A model generated the notes under the pieces. That model ran no database searches. It had not been told where the DNA came from and saw only the letters and a list, made by a program, of their open reading frames with translations. Below are positions 40,272 through 52,300 of a stretch of DNA of 64,000 nt, piece after piece. This DNA comes from Intoshia linei. Lineage: Eukaryota; Orthonectida; Rhopaluridae. Position 1 is the stretch's first letter. Each line of letters opens with the position of its first letter. Location: the NCBI GenBank assembly GCA_001642005.1, contig LWCA01000002.1, positions 1-64,000 of the forward strand, in the 5' to 3' direction. The translations under genes were made by a program, and so were the position numbers.

Positions 40272-43200
40272 ATGAATGCAAAAAAGCAATTTATCGAATC
40301 CAGTGATGACGAAACTGAACCAGAAAGCTCTGCAGATGGTCCTACACCTCACGAATCTGATTATTTTACATTTGATATTCTAAAAATTGGATGTGAAGAT
40401 ATTGCAAATCAAATGACATTAATTGATAAAAATAATTTTTCAAAAATAGAACCCAACGAATTTCTTAGTTGTTCATGGAACACTCGAGATAAATGTAAAT
40501 TAACCCCAAATATTGTTGCGTTCACTAAACAATTTAATCAGGTATTATTTTAATATTTCCAATTTTTAACCCCATTTAGTATTCATTTATGGTCCAAGAT
40601 GAAATTCTGAAATACAGTATACCGAAAGAACGAGCTGAAGTGATTATGCATTTTATTAGAGTGGCCAAAAAGCTATACGATTTAAACAATTTTAGCGGGT
40701 GCTCAGCCATTGTTAGTGCATTCCAATCAAATTCAATTTTTCGTCTTTCTCTTACTTGGGACCAAGTACCGAAACGAGAATATGGCATTTTTATAAAATT
40801 AACTAGACTTTTCTCGGAGAATAACAACTGGTCGACATATCGTCTTGTCGAGAAAAACGCCAAAACTGCTCTAATCCCTTATATTGTTGTGTACCTTACA
40901 GATTTAATGTATGTTAATGTCGCTTATCCTAAATCTACCATTTTTCAGTCCCACCACAGAAATGATCACCTGGGGAATATTATTAGAACAATTTGCGAAT
41001 TTCAAAAATGTGATTATTCTATCAAAAAAATTCCTTTCTTGCATACTTATTTGAGCTGTGTTCGGTACATTGAAGAAACTAAACTTTTTATAGAAGACGA
41101 TTATTACAAGCTGTCTTTATCTTTGGAACCCAATATTGACGACCAAGTCACGTCTACTCCTAAAAAACCAAAGCATAGTCGTGTTTCTAGTGTTGGAAGT
41201 AATAAACTGTTTAATAACAAGACAAGTACTCCCATTAACTCTAAATTAAGTCAAAGCTTTGCTACTCCAGTCAAAAATTTGATTGATGATAGTGCTGTCG
41301 TTGAATCTCCTTATTTCAGCTGTTATATGCGTAATTATTTAGTTTTTAATTTCAATTTGGTACACATTTGTACTAATTAAAAGTATTAATATAAATTTCA
41401 TTTAGGCGACGAAAGTGTAGGGGATGTTTCATTAACGAGTTCCATTAAAAGAGGGTATTTTAAATTCAACAATTTACTAAGTTTAATATAAATATTATTG
41501 TATTTTCAATTTTTGATAAAGATTTGATTGAGTTTTCAATTTATGTTGATATGTACAGTATTACCTTCCTATAAATAACAGCGAACATGAAAATTTACCT
41601 TGTATAAGGGACACAAGTAAATGTATTTTATCAATAATTCGTGGATTTAGTCTATTTAAAAACTTTTTTTCGGGTGAACCAGGTTACAAAAATTTATAAA
41701 GATGGCAAATTTGGCAATAAACGACATTTGACAGGGTTTTTGGGGGTTTGCCAAATTTTCAAATTATATTTTTTTAGCTTTTATTGGCAATTTATATATG
41801 TAAAATATAAATAATGCATACACTGTAGGGCATACAGAATATTTTTGTTATATTTACAAAGATTTTTGAGGGTTGACCAAATTTTTTAGTCAGTTTTTTA
41901 AGGTTTATTGCAAATTTTTGTATTTAGAATATATAATTCTCTACAGCCATTTTTATTATATTTACCAGGGTTGTTGGGGACGGCCAAATTTAAAAAAAGT
42001 TATCAACGTTTGTTAATGAAATAACAGTAAGCTAAAAATTTTATATATTTGTATATTCAGAATAAAAGTAAAATATACTTTACTAAATTAAATATAATGG
42101 ATAAAGTAAAAATTTAAGCGAAGAAGCAATGTGAAGCAAGTATTTATCTTTCAAAAAGTTAATGTTTATTATTTATTATTAAGTTTATTAAATTGTCACT
42201 TATAATCAGGGGTGGTACCAGCAATGCTGTATTTTGCTGTCTGTACAGCAAGATAAATATAGATATTTATTTATGGTATATAATGTATTTATTTTATTTT
42301 TTTCAGACAATCAAATGTAAAATACGAGGAATTAATATATGAAATTGAAAATTACGTTAAAAGACGAACATATTTTAAAAAAAGTAAAAAAATTATGGTT
42401 CAAAAATGGACAAAATATTGGGCTTGTATTCACGAATCTTGTCTTATTTTTTTTAATTGTAGACACATTTCAGGATTTGCCAAAAAAATTGTAATTATTT
42501 TACCTGAATCAAGATTTATTTACTTGTATACTTGTCCTCGGTTTAGATCAACCATTCTCAATTTTGTTTTTTGATTTTAATTATCTTAATTTTTTCATCA
42601 GTTTTTTGGGGTTCATGAAAAATTATATTTAAATTATTTACAAAAATAAATTAAGAGAAAAATTATATTTCCGCAATGATAGTAATTATATCTAATTAAC
42701 GCCATATAATTTAATATGTATTTTCCATTAAACTAAATATAAGTAAATATATTAACAGTTTTTACTTTAATATTAAGTTTTTAATATATACTGTGGCGAT
42801 GTGAATTTTTTAATTTTAAGACCGATTTTTCAATTTATTAAGATATGTAAATACAATGAATTTATGATTTCAAAAACAATCAAATTATAGTTACAAACCT
42901 AAAAAATCATCATAAAATACTTGAATACCAGAAAAAATGATATTTTAATAACTAGTACAATCTATATAGTTTTTTTTATAATTCGGATGAAGGAGTGGTT
43001 ACCAAACTTTCACTATGGATTAATTGTTAAAAAGTGCAATTTTTAGGGATTGCGATTCATTATAATGATTTTCAGAACTATCCCAGAATTTATGTTTAAT
43101 AAAATTGTGTGACTTTGTTACTTTTATAAAATAAAAAGGTAATTTGGGTTTTGACTATGAAGTGTAAGTTTGTGAGGCTGAGATTTACAACAATGTTAAT

Positions 43201-44251
43201 GACTTTCAAATGCGTTTCAGAATATATTTTTTTTAAAATTTTAGAGCTGATTTTCTGTTTAAAATTATAAAATTATAAAATTGTATGATTGACCCTTCAG
43301 AACTTAATTTGGGAAAATGAAATTTGCGATACTGCATGACTCTGAAAAAACTATATTAGCAAGTGGGGCTTTAATAAACGGTAACACAGACATAAAATTT
43401 TATATAAAAAGAAGATGTAATGTATATACATTTTTTTGGGGTTCACAGGTTTTTATAGTAAATTATCTAATGTTTCATTAAGTTACTTCAAAATACTTAA
43501 ATTATAATAATATATGATTTTATATTTTTGGGTATTACAGTCCAATCCGATTTAGGGTGATATTTTCAGCTAAAGCTCGAAAATAAAATTCTCTGACGTT
43601 CTATTGCAAAAATTTTTATATTAACTTGATAAAAATTATATTAAAATAAATTAAATTAGAGTAAATTAACCTTTAAATTAAATTAAAACTTTTTTTCGGC
43701 GTCACCGCTGAATTATTTTTCATGAGCCACTTTGGCACCCTGGTTTAAATAAGTATTTTGGGTTAATCCTAAGTAAACTAATTTAACACTTTATAATACC
43801 GATTTAGAATCGATCGTCCCCATGTAGAGTGTATAATATAATTGATTGGACCATTACACTCTGCTATGATGATAACAACCCAACAGAATGTGTAAATATA
43901 ACAAACCCTCTAAAAGGAGATACATATCAATTGAAATTTTATACAAAAGAATTAGCCCTGCAATGGTATACATTTTTAAACAAAGCAGCCAAATTACACA
44001 TTAAACTCCTACCTGACAATTTAATTCATTTCGATGACACTAGTACCGAATCAAAAAGTAGTAATGACAATCACAAGGAAGACAAAGAACTTGCTGATAA
44101 ACTTAGAAAAACAAATTTGAATTGTAAAAAGGATAAAGACCATTTTGAAGTACCAACCTCTAAAGTTGTTGCCCAAAGCGTTAAATCTTTAGATAAAAAT
44201 GTAAAGAAAGTTTACAATGAAAATTTTCAATTGATGCTAAAACAAAAGTAA
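40272..44251 (+). CDS. RALGPS: RALGPS-type Ral guanine nucleotide exchange factor (RasGEF + PH)
   Basis: This protein activates Ral GTPases; the C-terminal PH domain recruits it to membranes. Five phase-consistent exons: 40272-40541, 40580-41321, 41406-41454, 42307-42525 and 43828-44251. The RasGEF domain starts at DYFTFDILKIGCEDIANQM and includes LTPNIVAFTKQFNQ, AEVIMHFIRVAKKLYDLNNF, SAIVSAFQSNSIFRL, TALIPYIVVYLTDLMYV and RYIEETKLFIEDDYYKLSL, the helices that contact the GTPase. The linker has Thr-Pro and Ser-rich stretches plus LIDDSAVVESP, also seen in RALGPS. The PH domain is split: YVKRRTYFKKSKK and QKWTKYWACIHESCLIFF in exon 4, DWTITLCYDDN and LALQWYTFLNKAAKLH in exon 5. An ATG at 40200 in the same frame would add 24 residues; the ATG at 40272 was preferred only because it precedes the acidic linker. 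Introns 3 and 4 hold hAT-like ends. Confidence 0.93.
41455..42306. other. RALGPS intron 3 with imperfect internal repeats
   Basis: This contains diverged repeated words around GGGGTTTGCCAAATTTT-like motifs at 41690-42000, and a single CAGGGGTGGTACCAGCAATG hAT-like end at about 42189. No coding signal is seen. Confidence 0.4.
42526..43827. repeat. RALGPS intron 4 with R-A fragment and hAT-like ends
   Basis: An R-A internal fragment occupies about 43040-43460 (GGTAATTTGGGTTTTGACTA, then the CCTTCAGAACTTAATTTG-type word). A hAT-like right terminus at about 43738 reads inwards CAGGGTGCCAAAGTGGCTCA. The opposite end is not secure. Non-coding. Confidence 0.5.
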
Positions 44252-44300
44252 TTGTATAGTTAAATTTTAAATGTATTAATTTTATAAAATTTTACAATGT

Positions 44301-45432
44301 TTAGTTTTGTACATGTTTGCGTTTTAAATGTCTTTGAATAATTTGAGCGTTTTGTTCATAAGATATGTCCAATTCATTCTAAATTTTTTTAAATTAAAAA
44401 AATGGCAATATAATACTTCATTTATTTCGTTTAGGTTGCCGTCGATTGTGGAGAGGGTAACTGCACTGTTTTTCCCGAGGTCTGTGATGGTTTTTGTGGT
44501 AACTTTGTAATCGATCTCTGATTTTGCTGTAACAAATGATTTAATCAATGCACCTTTCAAAATAAAGTAGATTCGGGATTCTCGGTCATGTCGATAAAAT
44601 ATCGTTAATTCACACCTAATATGTATTATATTTCAGGATCGGAATGTATAGAAAATTGGTCAACTCACCAATTTGATTTCATTAAAGTTTAATTGAAAAA
44701 AATGTTTGGAATTTTGAGAATTTGAATATATATTTGAGTATCGAACGCATTAATTGTTGTAACTTTAAAATGTTTTAAGATTTTTCGGGTCCAATTCGTA
44801 CGTCGCATACAAATTCAAATCCCATGAAAAATTTACAAATTATCTATTATTATAACCAAATGAAATATATTTATATTGACTTATTACTATCGAGGGTTAA
44901 ATAAAATTCCAAGCTGGCATTTTTTACTTATTACATGTACCCCAATAAGTATTTTATCATGGTTAGGAGACATTATACTAGAAAGGTTACAAGCCTTTCA
45001 AAATGTACATAATAGAATTTACTGAATGCACTTGTCCCTAAATTGTTGTTCGATTCCATTTTCTCTTCTAATGTAAACAATTCCACTATATTTAGTGCTA
45101 AATTTATTTTTATGTAAATTTCCATCAACAACGATAGCACCATCCTTTTTTCGTTTTGGTAATAGATTTAAAGGTCTTTCTAAAAGTAAAATTATTTACA
45201 TTAAAATCACATTAAAAACTTTTAAAAATAGAAAGAAATAACATAAAATTGTCATAATTAATTATAATTACTAATTACATAGTGCTCTAGAATTTTTATT
45301 ATATATCACGATACACTTTCATTTATTACCTATAATTCCGCACAATTTTCCGCATAAACAGTTGTATGAGTATGTTTCACCACGAGATACATACTGCGAC
45401 TTTTTCGTTTTCAAATTTGTAACATTTGACAT
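44301..45432 (-). CDS. STEEP1: STEEP1 (CXorf56-type) protein, short C-terminus
   Basis: In vertebrates STEEP1 binds STING and promotes its exit from the endoplasmic reticulum; the family is older than that role and is found widely in eukaryotes. Four phase-consistent exons: 45330-45432, 45023-45179, 44417-44615 and 44301-44378. It begins MSNVTNLKTKKSQYVSRGET, then YSYNCLCGKLCGI with the paired Cys, KFSTKYSGIVYIRRENGIE, KCIQCELTIFYRHDRESRIY (second Cys pair), FILKGALIK, DLGKNSAVTLSTIDGN and YEQNAQIIQRHLKRKH. All blocks occur in family order. The protein stops soon after the last block, lacking the Lys/Arg/Glu-rich tail of about 35 residues present in the vertebrate protein. Its stop codon is 49 bp from that of convergent RALGPS. 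Confidence 0.9.
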
Positions 45433-45687
45433 TGGTTAAATTTTAAATCCACAAATAACAAAAAAATTAATTTTTTTTAAAATATCAACCATAGCAACAT
45501 TTTCTCCATGGATAATGAATAATTTATGTAAATTTTTTGGAAATAAATTACAAATACATTTTTCAATACTATAACTCCTAGTCCCGGTTTGTGGAAAAGT
45601 GACTAAATAAATTTGAGATTACGCATTGTTTGCGAAAATGTTTTTGCCATATTTTTGATTTTTGGGGAGATGTGGCTCAATCATGGT
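45433..45687. other. Upstream region of STEEP1
   Basis: AT-rich sequence with no recognisable gene, repeat or defined promoter element. It would contain the STEEP1 promoter. Confidence 0.4.
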
Positions 45688-45966
45688 CAGGGGCAGATTC
45701 AAGAGGCTAATTAATGGGGTGCGAGCAATATATTTAACTTCGTCGAAGGCAAAACAAATTTTTAGGGTGTCTCTTTTTTTCATTTAAACATTGTTATATA
45801 ATAGTTTTTTAAATTTGTATTTTTTCGCAAAAATAAAAAAAATGTAATGTTATGCGCCATCTATATTGTTATAATAAATTAAAACCTTGTTCAGTTATTT
45901 TACAAAACATTAATTAAAAATTAAGGGGTGCAACTGCACCTTCTGCACCCCTTGAATTCGCCCCTG
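45688..45966. mobile_element. hAT-like MITE, 279 bp
   Basis: The left end is CAGGGGCAGATTCAAGAGGC. The right end read inwards is CAGGGGCGAATTCAAGGGGT. Fifteen or so of the first nineteen bases match. Flanking 8-mers ATCATGGT and ATTGTATA do not match, so the target duplication is lost or the ends are slightly misplaced. Non-coding. Confidence 0.7.
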
Positions 45967-46207
45967 ATTGTATATTCATCAAAGACTTAGATTTAAAGTG
46001 TCGAATTTAGACTACGACTTAGTTGTAAGTCAAAAAATTTGAATATAGTAGCAAATTGCACACACTTGCCTACCCTGCTGTTCTATATTGATATTTCACT
46101 CTATACAGATTTTTTTGTTTACACAAAAATAGTTTTGATAAAATAGATTTACGTTTCTATCAAAAAAGTTTTTCGACAACAGTAACTTACATAAAAATTT
46201 AAATATT

Positions 46208-46293
46208 AATGAAAAACACCTCGACTTATGGGAATGGAATAATGGATATTAAAGTAGAGTCATTTATGCCTTCTATAGGTGCTAAATCGGTAT
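46208..46293 (+). other. Possible first exon of the 47753-48959 gene
   Basis: An ATG frame of 86 nt ends at TCG before a GT donor (GTATTATT). It encodes MKNTSTYGNGIMDIKVESFM and eight more residues. Its phase (0) is compatible with the exon at 47753. Without expression data this is only a candidate. Confidence 0.25.
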
Positions 46294-46854
46294 TATTTTT
46301 TTTACATTAGATCATAAAATATTAAAATAACCAAAACCTGTTCCGTCATAATAATATAAATTTTTTATGAGAACATTCTTAAATCCAACCATTTTTACTA
46401 AATCCACTTTTCCAACCCTTAAGAGGAAAATTTATGAAACTAAAAAAGTAATAATTAAATTATTCTTTGGGTTTTAGTTTAATTTTGTTAAAAACTTGAC
46501 AAATTACTATTTTTTTAAAATGGAATATTTTTAATTTTGTTTTATGAAGGTATTTTTACCCTTTTATGGATCATTACGCCGTGTGATGAATATACTCTTT
46601 TGTTGAAAGGCAGCACAAATAAAAAATTTACGGCCTAAATATAATTGTCAATTGACCCTCATTATGGACAGTATACATTGCTATACAAAATGTCACAATA
46701 AAAACATTTTTCAACATAATTTCTCACATTATTATTAGATTTATACAATAATAATTGCAAAAGAAGCAGGAAAAAAGGTATTTGCAAAAAGCACCTATTC
46801 AAGCTTACACCAACTTTATGATCAAGTATTATTATAGTATACTATTATATGTTA

Positions 46855-47400
46855 ACCAGGTTGACTGTTATGTACTACGTACAAACAGCACCTAGCTCTG
46901 CCGAGGGCACATTTTTATTATACCAAAATAAATTCACGTTGAAAAATAAACTTAAAAATCCTATTATTCACTCTTATCAATCATTTATAAAAGTGGTTCC
47001 CAAACTTGTTTCAGGTGGAACCATTATATGACATTACTTTTCAGGCTGTTTTCATTAAAAAAAAGTAATTTGTGGTTTTTAGCCCTGAAGATATATATAT
47101 TTTTAAATTTAAATTTATGATTTTAAAATCCGTATCAGAATGTGTATTTTTTTAAATTCTCGAACTCATTTGATTTTCAAAAAAAAGGACAATTGGGCTT
47201 TTTGCCTCGTAAGATGTGAGTTTGGGAGGTTGAAATTTATTTTGCTAACACCCGGAAAAACTGTAATTGAAATGTGGACTTTATAAAATTATAAGACTGG
47301 TAGTTATTGAAATAAACGGTAACACACACAAACAAATATTGCATAGCATATTATATAAGTAAGGATTAAAAAATTTGTAATAGCTATGATGTTTTTTACA
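46855..47400 (+). repeat. Interspersed repeat R-A, internally deleted copy
   Basis: This starts AGGTTGACTGTTATGTACTA with the intact CTAGCTCTGCCGAGGGC word. After about 180 bp it jumps from CATTACTTTT to the internal AGGCTGTTTTCATTAAAAAA word, and ends near TATTATATAAGTAAGG. The deletion differs from that of the copy at 21003. The remainder of 47400-47752 has a GC-richer patch at 47500-47640 that I cannot assign. Confidence 0.7.
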
Positions 47401-47752
47401 TTCTGACGATTAGTTTTTGTCATTTTTAAAAAAAGGGTTAATTTGGGTTTTTGTCCATGTAAATTCAAATTGTTAATAGAATTCTAATAATAGAATAGAC
47501 TTGGAACGCACACCGGTGATATCAATCCGCGACGAATGCAATCATATCTTAGTAGTCCTAAACATTTTCACTGCCCCTGTATAGATATAAAAAATCTGGA
47601 AAAATCCCCATAAGGTAGCCCGACCTAATTTAGCGAACATTTCCTTACGCGATTATGTCATTAAATATTTTAAAATATAACATTCATAGAATTGCAATTC
47701 TATTAACAATTGTTTATTCCTTGTAAAAATATTATAAAAATAAACATTTTAG

Positions 47753-48959
47753 ATGAAATCACATATCGACAATTTGGTATTTCCTCAAAAAAGATTAGGT
47801 CTAACTGATCCTGTTGAAAAAATTTTGGTTTTGGAACAAATGCTTAAAGTAAATGTTCATAATATTATTTGGATTTTAACTTATAAAAAGAAATTTATTT
47901 TTGAAATTTGAAAAATCATTAAAAATATCTTGCATATATTTTCCAAAATGAGACATGCATGATGCAATAAATAGGACATTCTCAAATTATTTTGACTTGA
48001 CATTAATTTTATTTTTAGATGATTGCCAAATCAAAGTATGTATCTGAATTGGTTAAATTTTTGGACATAGCAAGTGAAATTGATTTAGGGTAGTTTTCAT
48101 ATTTAAACATGTACAAAATTTTAAAATACAATTTCACCCTTTAGTGAAATGGCAGATTTTCCTTTATTCAAAATGAACAATTATAGCTTGGATTATTTAA
48201 CGCAACATCAAGGTACAAAAATAAACTAGGGACAGATTAAGAGGACCACACTTTGAAAAAAAGTGGGCCGCCTTTATCAACTGGTTCATGTTATTTTTAG
48301 GATTTTCTATAAGTAAAAATAGATATATTATACCATTGAACAGTTTGAAATGCATTTTCATGGTAACCATTTAATTAAATTTAAGATTTTTATTTACATG
48401 TTAATCAGAATCGGTTCAGAAGAATTCTTAGACACTCCCAATTGACAAATATTATGAACAATGTGAAAATGTTGAAATTTTTTTTTTTTTAAATTTTATT
48501 CAGATTTTTCAGAACATGGCCGGATTTTTTTGTCGAAAGTTTATTTTTTTCCTGGATACAACTCATTTTATATAGAAAGACTGAAAATAATAAAAATTTT
48601 CAAGATCCACTTAATCTGTCGCTACTGTATACCAATTCAAACTACATAAATTTATGTATTACAGACTAAGTCCTTATTAACAGAATTTTGAATTATTCAT
48701 TTTTTCGTAACGAATTTGTATGAACCAAAAATTTTATGTCTAAAGCTCTAGAATCTATTTTAATGACATATCATAAATATCAACTCGTTTGTTTACTAAT
48801 TAAAAGTTAATTAATTAAAGTAATTAAAAATCCGGATTTGATAATTCCGTTAATAAGGACTTAGACTGTATTATTATTGTGAATATTTTAACTACAGAAA
48901 CTGTTGATGAAATAAATAGTATTCGCAATGATGCTTTACAATGGAGCAAGGAATTCTAA
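47753..48959 (+). CDS. Short helical protein, possibly dynactin subunit 3
   Basis: Four phase-consistent exons: 47753-47848, 48019-48089, 48145-48212 and 48898-48959. They encode about 98 residues from the ATG at 47753, which directly follows a TTTTAG acceptor-like site; an upstream exon is therefore likely. The peptide is helical and charged: MKSHIDNLVFPQKRLGLTDP, VEKILVLEQMLKMIAKSKYV, then HQETVDEINSIRNDALQWSK and a stop. The IDNL-FP...ILVLEQ and HQ...I.......WS-EF patterns resemble the C-terminal two thirds of dynactin p24 (DCTN3), but the similarity is weak. It could be another small coiled-coil complex subunit. It is followed 362 bp later by STT3B on the same strand. Confidence 0.55.
48226..48627. 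mobile_element. Probable MITE, 402 bp
   Basis: The left end is CTAGGGACAGATTAAGAGGA. The right end read inwards is CAGTAGCGACAGATTAAGTG. The inner GACAGATTAAG words agree perfectly. No target duplication is visible. It lies in the last intron of the 47753 gene. Confidence 0.55.
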
Positions 48960-49320
48960 TTTGTTAGTCAATACTATTGAGTGACTCAATTTGAGAAACC
49001 AACATAGAAAAATAAATACATGTATCTAAAATAAAACATTAAAAACTGTACTAAGTATTGTATTTGTGAAAAGTTGCATTAGCTACAGTACAATGTACAA
49101 TTTTATTTTACCGATTGTTTCTTCAATATTTATCAACAATGTTGTATTCATTCGTTTAATTTAAACGAGACTGGAATCCAGTCACATTATTCGAGAAAAA
49201 ATTATAGAATAAACTTTACAATGTACAGTTTCAATAATTTCATTATTGTTGCGCATCAATTTTTTTCTATAAATATCTATAGTAAAATTATACACTTTAT
49301 TAAATTTTCAATAAAAAAGA

Positions 49321-52300
49321 ATGGAGAATATTGAAAATGTGGAAGTAGATAAATTTAAAAATGAAACAATATTTACTAAAAAATCAAGTTTAAAATTATT
49401 ATCAATATTAATACCAATTTTGTGTTGGATTGTTGGATTCACATCACGATTGTATGCTGTAATACGATTTGAAAGTATCATTCATGAGTTTGATCCATGG
49501 TTTGTTTTTTACTTTTAAAAGTTACGTTTCTATGTTACCATTCCTTTGAAATTTCTCAAAAACTCCATTTAGAAAAATCCCAAATAGAAATTTTAATACA
49601 TCATAAATCTAGAAAATACATTTTTAAGGTTTGATTAAAAGGGAATATGTTAGATTTTTGATTATTAATTTTATCTCATGAGAAATTTCAAATAAACGGT
49701 AACATGAATTATAAATAGGTTCAATTACAGAAGCACTGAATTTTTGAGTAATACAAATTTTTACGAATTTCTCAATTGGTTTGATGATAAAGCATGGTAC
49801 CCGTTAGGTCGTATTGTTGGTGGAACTGTAGGTATTTGATTTTACAGTAATATCAATCTAATTTTAGCTTTATCCTGGAATAATGCTCACGTCCGTTTTC
49901 GTTTTTAAAATTTTTAATTTTATTAATTTTCCAATACACATACGCGATATTTGTGTCTTTTTGGCTCCATTTTTTAGGTTTTGTTTTTAGTTTATTAATT
50001 TTATTATTTCTATAATTAGTGGATGTACTGGTGTAGCAGTGTATGCGTTTTCCAAAGAATTGTTTGACACAAAGGTTGCTTTGTTTGCAACGTTTTTTAT
50101 CACTATTGCACCGGGGTATATTAGCCGATCTGTGGCTGGAAGTTACGATAACGAAGGAATTGCTATATTTTGCTTAATTATGTGTTTTTATTCTTGGGTT
50201 TTTTTTATAATCATTATTTAATTAGTTGATTAATTAATTGTATTTTTATGTTATTCAATTTTAGATCAAAGCAATGAAATCTGGTTCAATTTTTATTAGT
50301 ACTGTTTGTGCTTTGTGTTATCTTTATATGGTAATTTTAATGTGCATTATTTTGTTGAATCAAGCTGGTATATCACTCAAATATTACGGATAAGTGTTCG
50401 GACAAACAAAATACTTTTTAATACAGACAGGCGATATGGACGGGCAGAGGGAATTTTTTTAGTTGTATAACAATGCTATAAAGTAAATTATTTTTTTAAT
50501 GCCATACTGAGTACTTGGAAATTCCAAGTTGGAATAAAACACGACCTCTTAATTTTAACACTTTTATGTATAAATTGTACATTTTTGTGGTATAAAGTTT
50601 ATTATGTATTACTAAACAATGTTTATTAAACGACTATACGTCAATTTGTAAAGTTTTATTTGTAAATGGTCGCTTTTGTAAAAGATTTTGTTAAAATTAT
50701 TTTATATACATTAATTTTATTTAATCAAAATTTTAAATGGTCTTAAAACATTTTTTTATTAACCAAACTTTTAGGGGGATTTTTAAGATTTTTTTTAACT
50801 AAACTTTCAAAGGGGCTTTTTAAGATTTTGTTTAACCATACTTTCAGGGTTTTTTTTAAGATGTTTGTTTTCATTTTTTTAAACATATTAAAATCAGCAG
50901 CTTTCATTATTTATGTAATTTTTGTAATTTTAATTCAATTTAAAATTACTTGATGTAACAATACCTTTGTTTAGTTTATATTTAAAACTACGCAATTAGC
51001 AAATTATTAAAAAAAACAAAATAAGAACACGCTTATGAGAATAAAAAAGTTAGATTAGTGCAACTGACGTTAGAGAAAAGAAAACGTATTACACAAAATT
51101 CTGTTAATCAAAAAGAAATAAAATCAGAGATGGAGGAATTAAAAAATCATTTTTAATCATTTTCTATGCGGCTACTCAGATAATGATGATACCAAGATGA
51201 GAGGGTTATTAAAATTCAAGAGAATACTCGGATATTAACAACATAATTCACCATTCTGTTTTTGAAATATATTATTTTAACGGGACCAAGGTATAAGACA
51301 ATATAAATCAAAAACTACCGATTCTAATAGAGCGAAAGCTGTATATCAACGACTACTATCCTATACTATTTTGTAAAAATCAAAATGTCTCCCGATAGCC
51401 TAGGGTGGCGCTCCATTAACTATAGAGATCATTAGATTAATTTACATCAAGTAAAATTGTATTTTAATAATTATTTTAGGTGTCAGCATGGGGTGGTTAC
51501 GTCTACGTCATTAACTTGATACCTTTGCACGTCTTGTTTCTTATCATAATGGGAAAATATAATGAGAAATTGTATATATGTAAGTTTTTGAATCTGGTTA
51601 ATTTTAAATGTATTGATTATTTTTGCATACGGTTGAGGTTTAAAGATTTAGAGCCGTTACAAAAGGGTTAGCGGAAATGTTAATACAGACTAGTCCAATT
51701 TAAACTTTTTTGTAATGTTATAGAGATCCATATATTATATTAGGGGCTTTTTTATTTATAAACAATCTTACATTTTAAGGAACTTCGATAACTGTAGGAC
51801 ATAGTACCCATCTTTACATCTATCAATAATTTCATCATAAGCATACATTTTAATTGACTAGATTTCATTATTCTTAATATGTTAATATATTTTATTTCAT
51901 AAAATAATTAATTTTAGCTTATTCAACTTTTTACATACTTGGCTTGTTGTTATCTATGCAAATACCTTTTGTTAATATTCAACCTTCGTTTACAAGTGAA
52001 CATATGGCATCTGGAGGTAAACTTAGCTTTTATGGTGTTGCATTATGGATTTGTTTAATATATAGAGTAGAACAGTGGTTCTCAACCTTCTTAAATCAAC
52101 GCCCATCACACCATAATTCATCAATTTCTAAATCAACTATTTTTAAGCCGCTATGATAAAATGAAGTATAGTTTTTATAAAATCAATAATAATGGAAAAA
52201 AAAGATAAATAATTTTTGTTTATTGTCATGTCATCCTGGTGATTGAGGGCCAACTCCTTAATTCTTTGTTTTAAGATGGTTAAATTGATAAAAATATAAC

